A stretch of DNA of 64,000 nt from Saprospiraceae bacterium. GTDB taxonomy: Bacteria > Bacteroidota > Bacteroidia > Chitinophagales > Saprospiraceae. Made by a program: the position numbers and the translations under genes. The notes below the pieces were generated by a model that saw only the letters and a program-made list of their open reading frames with translations, made no database searches and was not told the DNA's origin. Below, piece by piece: positions 1 to 8,093 of this stretch (positions within the stretch are counted from its first letter, which is position 1; the number at the start of each line of letters is the position of its first letter). The stretch spans positions 1-64,000 of the forward strand of contig JAHDHL010000009.1 in NCBI GenBank assembly GCA_020631355.1, in the 5' to 3' direction.

Positions 1-6
1 AGAGCA

Positions 7-121
7 TTGTCCACTACTGGTAGGATGAGCGAGTGATTTCTGCGATAGCAGAATAGATGTCTGGTAGACATCTAAGGGAGTGAACCGCGGAGCGGCGTAG
101 GTGAAGATTGATTAAGGTGCA
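7..121. repeat. 115-bp triple-hairpin repeat, copy 1
   Basis: This unit starts at the head motif TTGTCCACTA, which recurs exactly 115 bp later at 122. It contains three hairpins in a row: arms 38-43/48-53 with loop GATA, arms 54-62/66-74 (nine perfect pairs, loop GGT), and arms 85-88/92-95 (loop GGA). The same order and spacing recur in the copies at 2271 and 2386. No ORF fits the unit. It could be a non-autonomous mobile repeat, a structured RNA or a recombination site; the sequence does not decide. Confidence 0.85.
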
Positions 122-186
122 TTGTCCACTAAACGATTTAGTGTGCAGATGGGAGGAGATTAAACTGAAAGTATTGTCCACAACAG
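122..186. repeat. Truncated heads of the 115-bp repeat
   Basis: TTGTCCACTA at 122-131 begins a further unit that loses similarity at once. A second head, TTGTCCACAACAG, lies at 174-186 and matches a 13-mer at 2574-2586 with one mismatch. These look like degraded repeat remnants at the left edge of the AT-rich patch. Confidence 0.55.
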
Positions 187-275
187 GTAAGAATAAAACT
201 TAATATAAAAATGGTTACATAATTTTTATACCATGTCTTTTACACTATTGTCAAGACCAATAAAAAATCAATGCA

Positions 276-1592
276 ATGTTTAAGAAATTCATTTTTCCAA
301 TTTTCACAATAGTAATTATTTTAGTATACTATTCCTGTATTGAAGAAAATACATTTATCGATAAAGAAATTAATTCTGAATTTATTATTAGTGATATAAA
401 GATTAAAATAAATCTATATAATAAATCAATTGGATCTCCACATTCCTCAGTAATTAGTTTTGAATAATCCTTTGGTTATCCAGACTATAGTAAAATTGGT
501 ACATTCCAAAAAGATAATGGACAAACTACGGTGGTGATTCCACTTAAGGAAAGTTATGAATCTAGTCAATTAAAAAATATACTCATTGGAATTAATAATG
601 GCAATACAGTTTTCTACGGAATTCCTAACAAGCATGATGATTCTATTTTACACAGCCTTTTAGAAAATAGTCTAAATCAAAATACAAATCCAGATATACA
701 AGCATCTACCCCAGGTAATTGTCCACCCTTTTATATAGAATATTATGGATTAGACTCCCCATGTTTTCCCTGTTGTGTTCATATTGATAATTATTTTAAT
801 TATTATTCTCCAGCACCAATATCAAGTGATAATCAAGTTGGTGGTGGATCAAGTTCAGGTAGTAACGATATAGAATTGGGTTACTATTTTCCAAATAGTC
901 CATGTCCATTTAATATGCCTGAAAGCAAATCAAGGATGTATAAATATTGATTCTCTAATATATGGTGAACTATCTCCATACCCATGTGCATATAATATAT
1001 GGTGTCCAATTTTGTTGGATTGAATGATACTCTAACAGCTATTGTAAACAGTTTGTTTGGCATGGATAAGAATATAAATGTATTCTTTCATATTGACAGT
1101 AGTCTTCCATCTCACAAAGCAGGAAATGCTTCATACGATGTTGCAAGTTCCAACTTTATTGGTCATATTTATTTAAACCCCATATACCTTTCTCCTAGTA
1201 ATGAAGAATCTATACTTGGTACTATAATCCATGAACTATTGCATGTTACGATGAGCTATTACATTGACCTAAACAATAATAATTTAATAAGCGATTCAGA
1301 ACTTTCTTCAATACTTCCTGTCTATTTTGCATGTAACTCTCCTACATCTAATTTTGAAACTTGTAGTCATGAAGAAATGGCTGCTAATTATGTTGAATTA
1401 ATGGCTGAAACATTACAAAATTTCAATCAAGATCTGACAAATCATGAAGCATTAGGTATAGCGTGGGTTGGTTTACAAGAAACTGAATATTGGCAAAACA
1501 ACATACCTAATGATGATAAAAACTTAATATTAGTTGCCCAAGGTAACATTTCTATTTTTCCTGAAAGTACAAATGTAACACCATGCGAATAA
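276..1592 (+). pseudogene. Broken lipoprotein with a metalloprotease-like C-terminal domain
   Basis: Three ORF pieces (276-467, 468-950 and 999-1592) lie in one frame and read as one former gene. The first piece has a lipoprotein signal ending VYYSC. An in-frame TAA at 465-467 interrupts it. Around 935-950 the frame shifts: from 934 the +1 frame reads a Cys/Pro-containing segment up to about 1000, where the original frame resumes. The last piece carries IIHELLHV, an HExxH zinc-protease motif, followed by a D-rich stretch (DLNNNN) and a Cys pair. Many Bacteroidota lipoproteins end in such a metal-binding domain. A nonsense codon plus two compensating frameshifts argue for decay, though sequencing error is possible. 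The region is much more AT-rich than the rest of the window. Confidence 0.6.
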
Positions 1593-2083
1593 TATTCATT
1601 TTTCTTTTTAGCATTTCTACAATTACATGCGCTACTTCCAAATATCACTGTAATTGTTTTAGGAAGAATATCGTACAATCTGATAGAATATATCTTAATG
1701 AATATGATAGTATTTTCCAAAACAACTATCATGTCCTTAATTTCAGTAAGTCGATAAATGATGGCTCTGAGTCTCAGACGCTATTTCTAGAAATAAATTT
1801 CAGAACTAAAGATGTAGTTATACATTCTGAAAAAAAAATAACTAATCAATCACTTCTTTTCAAAAAGTATGCTATAAATCTTCTCAAGGGTTTAGATACT
1901 AAATCAGGTAGCGATGATAAAATGATAATCCCTATTATTATTCATAAAATTAATCGGAGACTAGAGAAAGTACTTGATGGAAAAGATTGTAAATTCTACC
2001 ACAGGAGGTTGAAAAAATTTAAAAAAATGAATATACCAATTAGTAGCGAAATTTGTTTCGCATCATCTGGTATGTTAAGTTGA
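1583..2083 (+). CDS. Small putative lipoprotein, unknown function
   Basis: A 166-residue ORF overlapping the end of the broken gene by 10 nt, which suggests translational coupling in the original operon. The N-terminus (MRIIFIFLFSISTITCATS) is a lipoprotein signal with the lipid-modified Cys at about residue 16. The remainder is Lys-rich and without a domain I recognise; conserved-looking Cys residues occur near residues 23-25 and near the C-terminus. Base composition is as AT-rich as its neighbour, so both probably arrived together. It may be a partner or immunity-type protein of the upstream product, but that is a guess from position only. Confidence 0.5.
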   Translation: MRIIFIFLFSISTITCATSKYHCNCFRKNIVQSDRIYLNEYDSIFQNNYHVLNFSKSINDGSESQTLFLEINFRTKDVVIHSEKKITNQSLLFKKYAINLLKGLDTKSGSDDKMIIPIIIHKINRRLEKVLDGKDCKFYHRRLKKFKKMNIPISSEICFASSGMLS

Positions 2084-2270
2084 GGATGAACTGGTCCTAA
2101 CAACATACATATGTCCATACACAACTTGCTCCGGAGCGGATTTGATACAACAGTATGTCCGTCTCGGTACGCCATTTTATTCACTACAACTGTTCAATAA
2201 GTTCTTACTGTTCAATAAGAAGACTTTTGTATATTTACCCCGTATCCGTTTGGTACAGGCATATGTTCAA
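2084..2270. other. Intergenic stretch before the tandem repeats
   Basis: No gene seen. It holds an 8-bp palindrome CTCCGGAG (2129-2136) and a 13-nt direct repeat, ACTGTTCAATAAG, at about 2189-2201 and again at 2207-2219. Composition starts to return to that of the flanking chromosome. Confidence 0.4.
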
Positions 2271-2385
2271 ACATCCACTACAGATAGGATGACCGAACTA
2301 TTTCTGCGATAGCAGAATAGATGTCTGATAGACATCTAAGTGAGGGAACCGCAAAGCGGCGTAGGTGAAGATTAATTAAAGTGCC
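2271..2385. repeat. 115-bp triple-hairpin repeat, copy 2
   Basis: Same unit as copy 1. Hairpin arms are 2302-2307/2312-2317 (loop GATA), 2318-2326/2330-2338 (loop GAT) and 2349-2352/2356-2359 (loop AAA). Stems are unchanged from copy 1 while two of the three loops differ, so the hairpins appear to be what is conserved. Its head (ACATCCACTA) is the most diverged. Confidence 0.85.
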
Positions 2386-2500
2386 TTGTCTACTACTGAT
2401 AGGATGAGCGAATGATTTCTGCGAAAGCGGAATAGATGTCTGGTAGACATCTAAGGGAGTGAACCGCGAAGCGGCATAGGTGAAGATTGATTAAGTTGCC
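2386..2500. repeat. 115-bp triple-hairpin repeat, copy 3
   Basis: Directly tandem to copy 2 with an exact 115-bp period. Hairpin arms are 2417-2422/2427-2432 (loop GAAA, one G-U pair replacing A-U), 2433-2441/2445-2453 (loop GGT) and 2464-2467/2471-2474 (loop GAA). The substitution in the first right arm keeps pairing as a wobble if transcribed. Confidence 0.85.
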
Positions 2501-2586
2501 TTGTCCACTATTGATAGGATTGAAACACATGATGTATTCTATTAAAAAAGTTCTTCCTTATTCTTTTACACCATCGTCCACAACAG
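2501..2586. repeat. Truncated fourth unit and outer head motif
   Basis: TTGTCCACTATTGATAGGAT at 2501-2520 starts a fourth tandem unit that ends after about 21 bp. A further head-like 13-mer, TCGTCCACAACAG (2574-2586), matches the one at 174-186 with one mismatch. The rest up to the gene at 2696 shows no convincing coding sequence. Confidence 0.6.
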
Positions 2587-2695
2587 CGAGGAAACCCAAC
2601 ACTCAAAAGTCCGACTCCTTTCCATTATTATATTGGACTTCCTATCCCATTTCCACAGGGAATATTATATTGTCATCCTAATTCAGCATTTCTAA

Positions 2696-3448
2696 ATGGA
2701 TAGGATAATGATACTGCGGTACCCAGTCATATTTATGATGGTAATTTTCATTTCTGCCTGTGGCAATCATCAGGAGAGGCAATCGGGTGATGTGCCATCG
2801 TATCAGGTGGAATATGCAGGGGCATTGAGGAATATGATGCACAAGGGGGATATTTCCGCCAAGGCATCATTGAGTGATTTGAGTGGCATGGAGCATCTCT
2901 ATGCCTTGGGGGCATTGGAGGATTTGAAAGGAGAGATACAGGTATTCAATGGAGAAGCTCATCATTCGATAGTTGATGGTGATTCCTTGGTTTTTGATGA
3001 TACGTTCGATAAGAAAGCGACATTGTTGGTTTATGCATCCGTGCCTCGATGGAAATCCTTTGGAATACCTAGTACGGTACGGACGTATGAACAATTGGAG
3101 CATCATATCGCCCGCGTTGCCAAGGAAAATGGAATGGATATCCATGCACCTTTTCCATTCCTCTTGGAGGGGAATCCTACCTCATTCGATTGGCATGTCA
3201 TCAATTGGAAAGCAGGGGATATGGATCATTCCCATGAAAAGCATATTCGTTCGGGGCTTTATGGCACCATTCAGAATCGGGCGGTTGAAATGCTGGGCTT
3301 CTATTCCGATGCACATCATGCCATTTTTACCCATCATACCACCAATATGCACATCCATGTAAGGACACTGGATGGCCTGATAGCCGGACATGTGGATGAT
3401 ATGACAATAGGGGAGGGCATGGTATTGAAATTACCCGATACGGAATGA
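2696..3448 (+). CDS. Acetolactate decarboxylase-like lipoprotein
   Basis: A 250-residue protein with a lipoprotein signal (ISAC, Cys about residue 22), so probably anchored in the envelope. The body resembles the alpha-acetolactate decarboxylase family (BudA/AlsD, PF03306): early segment GALRNMMHKGD, then LYALGALEDLKGEIQVFNGE, and near the C-terminus MHIHVRT...GLIAGHVDDM, which lines up with the H-x-H and GGH-x-(L/D)D zinc ligands of the family. Those enzymes turn acetolactate into acetoin in the cytoplasm; a lipidated export form suggests a different substrate or a cell-surface role. Met 5 (2708) is an alternative start with the same signal. The gene stands alone between the repeat patch and a convergent gene. 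Confidence 0.7.
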   Translation: MDRIMILRYPVIFMMVIFISACGNHQERQSGDVPSYQVEYAGALRNMMHKGDISAKASLSDLSGMEHLYALGALEDLKGEIQVFNGEAHHSIVDGDSLVFDDTFDKKATLLVYASVPRWKSFGIPSTVRTYEQLEHHIARVAKENGMDIHAPFPFLLEGNPTSFDWHVINWKAGDMDHSHEKHIRSGLYGTIQNRAVEMLGFYSDAHHAIFTHHTTNMHIHVRTLDGLIAGHVDDMTIGEGMVLKLPDTE

Positions 3449-3512
3449 TAATGGCTTCAGTATTCTACTCCTCGTTATAATCGCTCCGCCTAAGTCCTGT
3501 TTAAGATTGGGG

Positions 3513-4433
3513 CTATTCCCATTGGATTTCCACCCTCCGGTTTTCCTGCCTGCCGGCTTCTGTTTCATTACTGGCAATGGGTTGGTTTTCTCCTTGTCCA
3601 CTCACTGAAAATGGTATGCCTGGAGTTTGCATTTTTTTCATCATATAGTTCCTTATGGCTTCGGCCCTTTTGAGCGAAAGGGATTGGTTGTGTTGGTCTG
3701 AACCGACATGGTCTGTATGTCCCGTGATGCGAATGATACGGGGTGTCTTGGATTTCAGATGTTCACAGAGGCTATCCAATTCGGGAATGTTTTCTTGCCG
3801 AATGTTATATTCATTGGTGGCGAATAATATGGAACTACTGAGTACGATGCTTTCGGCAGGTGCCGTTTTCGGATCATTGTCAGCAATCTTGGGTTTCTTT
3901 TTGGTGAAGACTTCCGCCTCGCAATCATAACCCGCATGTTCGGCACTGAATGTAAAACCCATCCTGTTGGGGTAGGCTTGGAAATACCATATTTTGATGG
4001 GGTATTGGCCCTTGTTCAATCTGACCGTATCCGTTTTTTCAATATATCTGTGGTCGCCTCCATTATCAATGATGGACTGATCATCTATCCAGAATTGTGA
4101 ACCATCATCCGAACCGAGCTTAAAGAGGTAGCAAGCATCATCCTCGATGGTCATTTCCGCATGTAGTACGATACCGAAAAGGGTTGTTTTTCTGATGCCC
4201 GGATAACCTTCGAGATAATCCCTATCCTCGAATTGTATCTTTTCCCAACTCACTTCACCGATTTGGGTATAGTCATATACATGTTCACCATATCCCAGTT
4301 TGACTTTCTTATTGGGAATGTGGTAGATGTTACCCTCGAATCGAGTGAATTCAGGATCTGTGGGTAGTGTGGTTTGGGCTGTGATGTATATGAATGGGAA
4401 TAAGAGAAGAACAATGATCAGTTGGAGTTTCAT
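3513..4433 (-). CDS. PA14-like and OmpA domain outer-membrane protein
   Basis: 306 residues. A signal peptide ends near ITAQ. Residues about 30-170 resemble a PA14-type sugar-binding beta-barrel, with the hallmark FKLGSDDGSQFWIDD and the following GG-D-H-R. Residues about 200-306 form an OmpA-like peptidoglycan-binding domain: SSILFATNEYNIR, RIIRITGHTDHVGSD, LSLKRAEAIRNYM and a terminal NRRVEI. It probably tethers a surface or periplasmic carbohydrate-binding module to the cell wall. It converges with the acetolactate-decarboxylase-like gene, and the PKD lipoprotein gene lies 82 nt upstream in the same direction, so the two may share a transcript. Confidence 0.75.
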   Translation of the reverse strand: MKLQLIIVLLLFPFIYITAQTTLPTDPEFTRFEGNIYHIPNKKVKLGYGEHVYDYTQIGEVSWEKIQFEDRDYLEGYPGIRKTTLFGIVLHAEMTIEDDACYLFKLGSDDGSQFWIDDQSIIDNGGDHRYIEKTDTVRLNKGQYPIKIWYFQAYPNRMGFTFSAEHAGYDCEAEVFTKKKPKIADNDPKTAPAESIVLSSSILFATNEYNIRQENIPELDSLCEHLKSKTPRIIRITGHTDHVGSDQHNQSLSLKRAEAIRNYMMKKMQTPGIPFSVSGQGENQPIASNETEAGRQENRRVEIQWE

Positions 4434-4515
4434 CTTATGGGTATTTAGGTTTCATTCTCATAATGGCCTAATTCCATTTGGTAACATTGTTCAACCCTGA
4501 TTTTCGATTCCTGGA

Positions 4516-5472
4516 TTAGTCCTCATGCCAACAGAATTCGATGTCCACACCTATTCCGTTTCCGTAGAGTGCGTGGTCTTTGCAGTTATCCACAAGAGGA
4601 AAATCCGGTGGAAAAAGTTGCGGAGTGAATTCGAATGAAGCAGATTGGCCGGTTAGGAAATGATATATGTGCAATGTATGCGGTTTGTCTATCCTATCGG
4701 ATTGATATCCTGTGGTTAAAGCCGGATGGGGCAGTTGGTCGAGGGAGAAAATCTGGAAACTACCGCTTTCTATGGTTTGTCCCAAGTCATTGCTAATGGT
4801 ATATTGGAATACATGCAAATTATTAGGTGCCAGCGTGAAAGGAAGTTGTGTGAAGTTCAAACCTCCGAATGATACCTTATCAAGACTGGCTTCGAGAATG
4901 AATATTTCCTTGGTCAGTTCACTGGTTCCACTATCGTTTTCTGCGGTGAGCTTGACATTATAGACGCCCGGTGAGCTGAAAAAATGAGAGGTGGAGTTGA
5001 CGTTTCCTGCGGTACTGCCATCACCAAAATCCCAATTCAAAGAAATATCCTCACCTGTGGAAATACTACTGAAGGTAACGGAACATGGAGCTACACAGTA
5101 ATTGTTTACTACGGTAAATGCAGCTTGGGGCGGAGCAACCTGAATCGTGACCTGTTTTGTGATTTCATCGGTACCGATAGCGTTCTGTACGGTGAGTTTA
5201 ACATCATAGACACCCGATTGGGTGAATGTATTGGAGGTGTAACTTTGGTTTCCTGCCGAATTACCATTACCGAAATCCCAGCTAAGGGTCAATTCCCCAC
5301 CTGTGGACGTACTCGTGAAGCTGGTAATACAAGGCGCAGTACAATAATCTCCACCGATATCGAAGTCGGCAACAGGAAATTGGATGGTAGGCCCCGTATC
5401 AGCGCTGTCTTCCTTACAGGAGGCAATGAAAAAGATGAGGATGAGTAGTGGAATGGAATGGATTCCTTTCAT
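4516..5472 (-). CDS. Lipoprotein with two PKD domains
   Basis: 318 residues with a lipoprotein signal (IASC, Cys about residue 19). Two tandem PKD domains follow, at about 32-110 and 115-192. Each begins with a YC-x-x-PC-x-x-x-F pattern and contains WDFGNG or WDFGDG and the closing G-V-Y-(D/N)-V-K-L-T. The last 120 residues are unrecognised. PKD domains are extracellular protein- or sugar-contacting modules, so a surface role is likely. The intergenic gap to the downstream PA14-OmpA gene is 82 nt. Confidence 0.75.
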   Translation of the reverse strand: MKGIHSIPLLILIFFIASCKEDSADTGPTIQFPVADFDIGGDYCTAPCITSFTSTSTGGELTLSWDFGNGNSAGNQSYTSNTFTQSGVYDVKLTVQNAIGTDEITKQVTIQVAPPQAAFTVVNNYCVAPCSVTFSSISTGEDISLNWDFGDGSTAGNVNSTSHFFSSPGVYNVKLTAENDSGTSELTKEIFILEASLDKVSFGGLNFTQLPFTLAPNNLHVFQYTISNDLGQTIESGSFQIFSLDQLPHPALTTGYQSDRIDKPHTLHIYHFLTGQSASFEFTPQLFPPDFPLVDNCKDHALYGNGIGVDIEFCWHED

Positions 5473-5576
5473 GGTTGTCGCTTTGGATAGGGTAAATGAA
5501 TATAATAACGAATATAGGTTGTTTTCGGTATTGAATCAATAGGTGAGGTGAGGGGTTCTGTTTGTGGGATAAAAAA

Positions 5577-5607
5577 ATCCCTCCAGGGAAAGAATCCGTG
5601 GAGGGAT
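5577..5607 (-). terminator. Rho-independent terminator of the RRM gene
   Basis: Nine-bp perfect stem ATCCCTCCA/TGGAGGGAT (arms 5577-5585 and 5599-5607). On the minus strand the stem is followed by a run of seven T, 15-45 nt after the RRM stop codon. Confidence 0.85.
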
Positions 5608-5622
5608 GAGATGTTGACCAGA

Positions 5623-5928
5623 CTAGTATCTTCTTCTATTGAAGCCTCCTCTGTCGCGGTTGTTGAAGCGGTTGTTGTCCCTTCTTTCTCTGGGTTCAGC
5701 CTTCTTCACCACGATGTCTCTACCGTCAAGTGATGCACCGTTCAAGTCGTTGATGGCATTCATTCCAGCATCCTCATCAGCCATTTCAACAAATCCGTAC
5801 CCTTTTGATCTTTGGGTAAACTTGTCGAAGATGATTTTTACGGAATCAACTTCACCGTACTCTTCAAATGCGTCACGCAAATCGCTTTCAGTAGTATCGA
5901 AGCTCAATTTTGCAACAAAAATATTCAT
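5623..5928 (-). CDS. RRM-domain RNA-binding protein
   Basis: 101 residues with one RNA-recognition motif at about 1-80: RNP2 (IFVAKL) at 3-8 and RNP1 (KGYGFVEM) at about 42-49, followed by a short Arg/Asn/Gly-rich tail. This is the small single-RRM protein widespread in Bacteroidota and cyanobacteria, thought to bind RNA in the cytoplasm and often cold- or growth-regulated in characterised relatives. A strong terminator follows the gene. The next gene upstream ends about 455 nt away, leaving room for a long leader. Confidence 0.9.
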   Translation of the reverse strand: MNIFVAKLSFDTTESDLRDAFEEYGEVDSVKIIFDKFTQRSKGYGFVEMADEDAGMNAINDLNGASLDGRDIVVKKAEPRERRDNNRFNNRDRGGFNRRRY

Positions 5929-6279
5929 ATCAAATAGTTTGGAAAGTAGCTAAACATACATGAAAAATCCATTGAGTCCTATCTTAAGGTAAAGGCGGCT
6001 AAAAAACCGAATCCGACTAACTTTATTTTATAAGGAATGGAGTAACCAGTTTATAGAATATCATCAGGAGAATATCTGAATTTTAATCTCTTTACAAGTA
6101 ACTGATTACCAAATGGAAAAATGTTAAGTAGCTACAAAATAAAAAAATTACAAGTTAGCTTGCTAACTGTGCACAAAGTTAGTTGAAATATCGGAGATAA
6201 ACAGGAAAAGATGACTTTGATATTCAAAATATATTGATGTTCCTACACATTTGGGGTGAAATTTCGTCCTGAAGGTAAA
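5929..6279. other. Long non-coding stretch upstream of the RRM gene
   Basis: About 350 bp with no convincing ORF, AT-rich. It must hold the RRM promoter, reading leftward. It contains a short inverted repeat GTTAGC-TT-GCTAAC (6154-6167) followed on the minus strand by an AT-rich run with seven T. A regulatory leader is possible but no known riboswitch is recognisable. Confidence 0.4.
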
Positions 6280-6306
6280 AGCCAAGGAGCAAATTGCCCC
6301 TTGGCT
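6280..6306 (-). terminator. Terminator of the MORN-caspase gene
   Basis: Eight-bp stem AGCCAAGG/CCTTGGCT (arms 6280-6287 and 6299-6306). The loop can itself pair through GCAA/TTGC. On the minus strand it is followed by TTTTA, about 78 nt after the caspase stop codon. Confidence 0.6.
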
Positions 6307-6383
6307 AACCAAAAACCATTACAAAATCACATATTTACAATCGTCCGCCCTCAAAGCCTGGCGGAACTTGACTTTCGAATATC

Positions 6384-8093
6384 TTATCGGATAATGGCGA
6401 CCGGCATGTTGCGGTCATAGTTACCCGATAGGTTGGGGGTCTGGGCATTGACGGTATATTCCGTTACCTTTTTGTGTACGAACTCATAGAGTTCCTTGAT
6501 GGTAACCACCTTGTTCTTATTCTTATCAGCCTCGCCCTTGAGTCCTCTCATCAGGAAGTGACTGAATACACCCTGTCTGAGACCACTGTCCTCCAGTGAG
6601 GTTTCCTCTGATTTTGAGGATAGCAATAAGGCCGTACCTCCCTTGATCTTGGTGAATGCCCCATAATACTTATCTATCGTTTCTTGTACCTGGGATGTGT
6701 TACGCATAGCGAGCATGGAACCTGAGTGGCAGGCGTCTGCAAAGACAATCTTATGCTTGGCCTTGGTCTGTTTGAAAATCTCAGTTACCTCGGTATGCTT
6801 GACCAGATTATTGAATCCGTTGTAATCCGACGGAACGAATGATCCCTCAAGTCCGTGTCCGGAATAGTAGAGCATGACCACATCATTCTCGTCCGCCTGT
6901 AGGAAAATCTTCTTCATGGTTCGCAACATCTTGGAGCGTGTGGCATCCTCATCAATCAGGACAGCAATCTGCTTGTCAGGAATGGCTCCACCTTCGGGAC
7001 TCTTGAGGAAAGCATACATCCTATAAGCATCATCGTCCGTATATTTCAGGGTTTGCATGTGTTGGTATCTACCTACACCCACGATGACAGCCCATACCTT
7101 GACCTTACTGTTCTTATCCACTTCGATGTGTTCATCCCTGATGCCCTCATCCGAATCCAATGCCCTCACAGGACGGCCATAATTCCATTCTGCTGCCAGG
7201 GTTCGTCCGTCCTTGTAGGTCATGAAACCCTTTCCGTGTGGTGCATGCTTTTTCCATCCACCCGTATATTTGTCACCATTGATATAATAAATGGTCCCTT
7301 GGCCGTAAGGCTTACCATTCTTATGCTCGCCAATGTACTTGGAACCATCAGAATAGAGATAAATGCCCTCGATATTATTACAATAGGTTGAATTACAATT
7401 GGGAAGATTCTTGCTTTCGAAAGTACTTTCCGACGTTTCAGTAGCAACAGGCGTACTGAATTCCTCTGGTGAATTATTCTCTGTTACCGGATTTTCCTGT
7501 GGAGTGCTTTCCTGTGCACCATCAACGAGGAACTCACCGTTCTTCCACTTGCCATCATATACATAACCGTTTTCATCCGTATAGATGCCCTTGCCATTCT
7601 TACTATCATTGGACCAATCGCCCTCGTAGATGGCACCGCCCTTGTAGGTCATGGTTCCGAACCCATGCCTAAGGTCCCTGGAGAAATTACCACGGTATTG
7701 GTCACCATTATGGTAGGCATATACTCCGAATCCATCTTTCATGTCATTCTTGAACTGGCCCTTGTAATTGTCGCCATTACTGAACCTCATCGAACCTTCA
7801 CCGTGCAACTTATTGCGCTTGAAGTCACCCTTGTATTGGTCACCATTCTTGAAATTCATCTTACCCTTACCTTCCCTGATGTTCTGTTTCCATTGTCCTG
7901 TGTAGGAACTTCCATCACTGTAGGTTACCTTTCCATCACCATGGATTTGACCATCCTTGAACTGTCCTGTATAAACAGCACCACTCTTATATCTTTTTTT
8001 TCCGTAACCGTATCTGCAATCACCGGTTAAACATTGTGCGTGAAGCTGGAAAGCCATAGCAACCACACCTAGAACTGACACCCATTTTCTCAT
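6384..8093 (-). CDS. Secreted MORN-repeat caspase-family peptidase
   Basis: 569 residues from the chosen ATG at 8093, which gives a clean signal peptide (MRKWVSVLGVVAMAFQLHAQ); the frame stays open 46 codons further upstream but without a signal there. After the signal come about nine MORN repeats (Y-x-G-x-F/W-x-x-G, for example VYTGQFKDG, SYTGQWKQN, QYKGDFKRN), split by a low-complexity linker. The last roughly 200 residues form a peptidase C14 caspase domain with the catalytic His in YYSGHG and catalytic Cys in DACHSG. A caspase-like protease should cut after Arg/Lys or Asp. Export means it probably acts in the periplasm or outside. No obvious partner gene is adjacent; a terminator follows. 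Confidence 0.85.
   Translation of the reverse strand: MRKWVSVLGVVAMAFQLHAQCLTGDCRYGYGKKRYKSGAVYTGQFKDGQIHGDGKVTYSDGSSYTGQWKQNIREGKGKMNFKNGDQYKGDFKRNKLHGEGSMRFSNGDNYKGQFKNDMKDGFGVYAYHNGDQYRGNFSRDLRHGFGTMTYKGGAIYEGDWSNDSKNGKGIYTDENGYVYDGKWKNGEFLVDGAQESTPQENPVTENNSPEEFSTPVATETSESTFESKNLPNCNSTYCNNIEGIYLYSDGSKYIGEHKNGKPYGQGTIYYINGDKYTGGWKKHAPHGKGFMTYKDGRTLAAEWNYGRPVRALDSDEGIRDEHIEVDKNSKVKVWAVIVGVGRYQHMQTLKYTDDDAYRMYAFLKSPEGGAIPDKQIAVLIDEDATRSKMLRTMKKIFLQADENDVVMLYYSGHGLEGSFVPSDYNGFNNLVKHTEVTEIFKQTKAKHKIVFADACHSGSMLAMRNTSQVQETIDKYYGAFTKIKGGTALLLSSKSEETSLEDSGLRQGVFSHFLMRGLKGEADKNKNKVVTIKELYEFVHKKVTEYTVNAQTPNLSGNYDRNMPVAIIR

Noticed and set aside
465-467. Recoded stop codon (alternative genetic code) at TAA
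   Set aside because: All other genes read normally with standard stops, and the same locus also has frameshifts, so decay is simpler.
1442-1732. Minus-strand ORF
   Set aside because: Antisense to the better-supported lipoprotein/metalloprotease reading; no protein features.
7-2500. Repeats as a CRISPR array or integron attC sites
   Set aside because: The unit is 115 bp with no unique spacers, and there is no cas or integrase gene or recognisable attC core.
2487-2681. ORF of 64 codons beside the repeats
   Set aside because: It starts inside the repeat, has no ribosome-binding site or recognisable protein features, and covers repeat-derived sequence.
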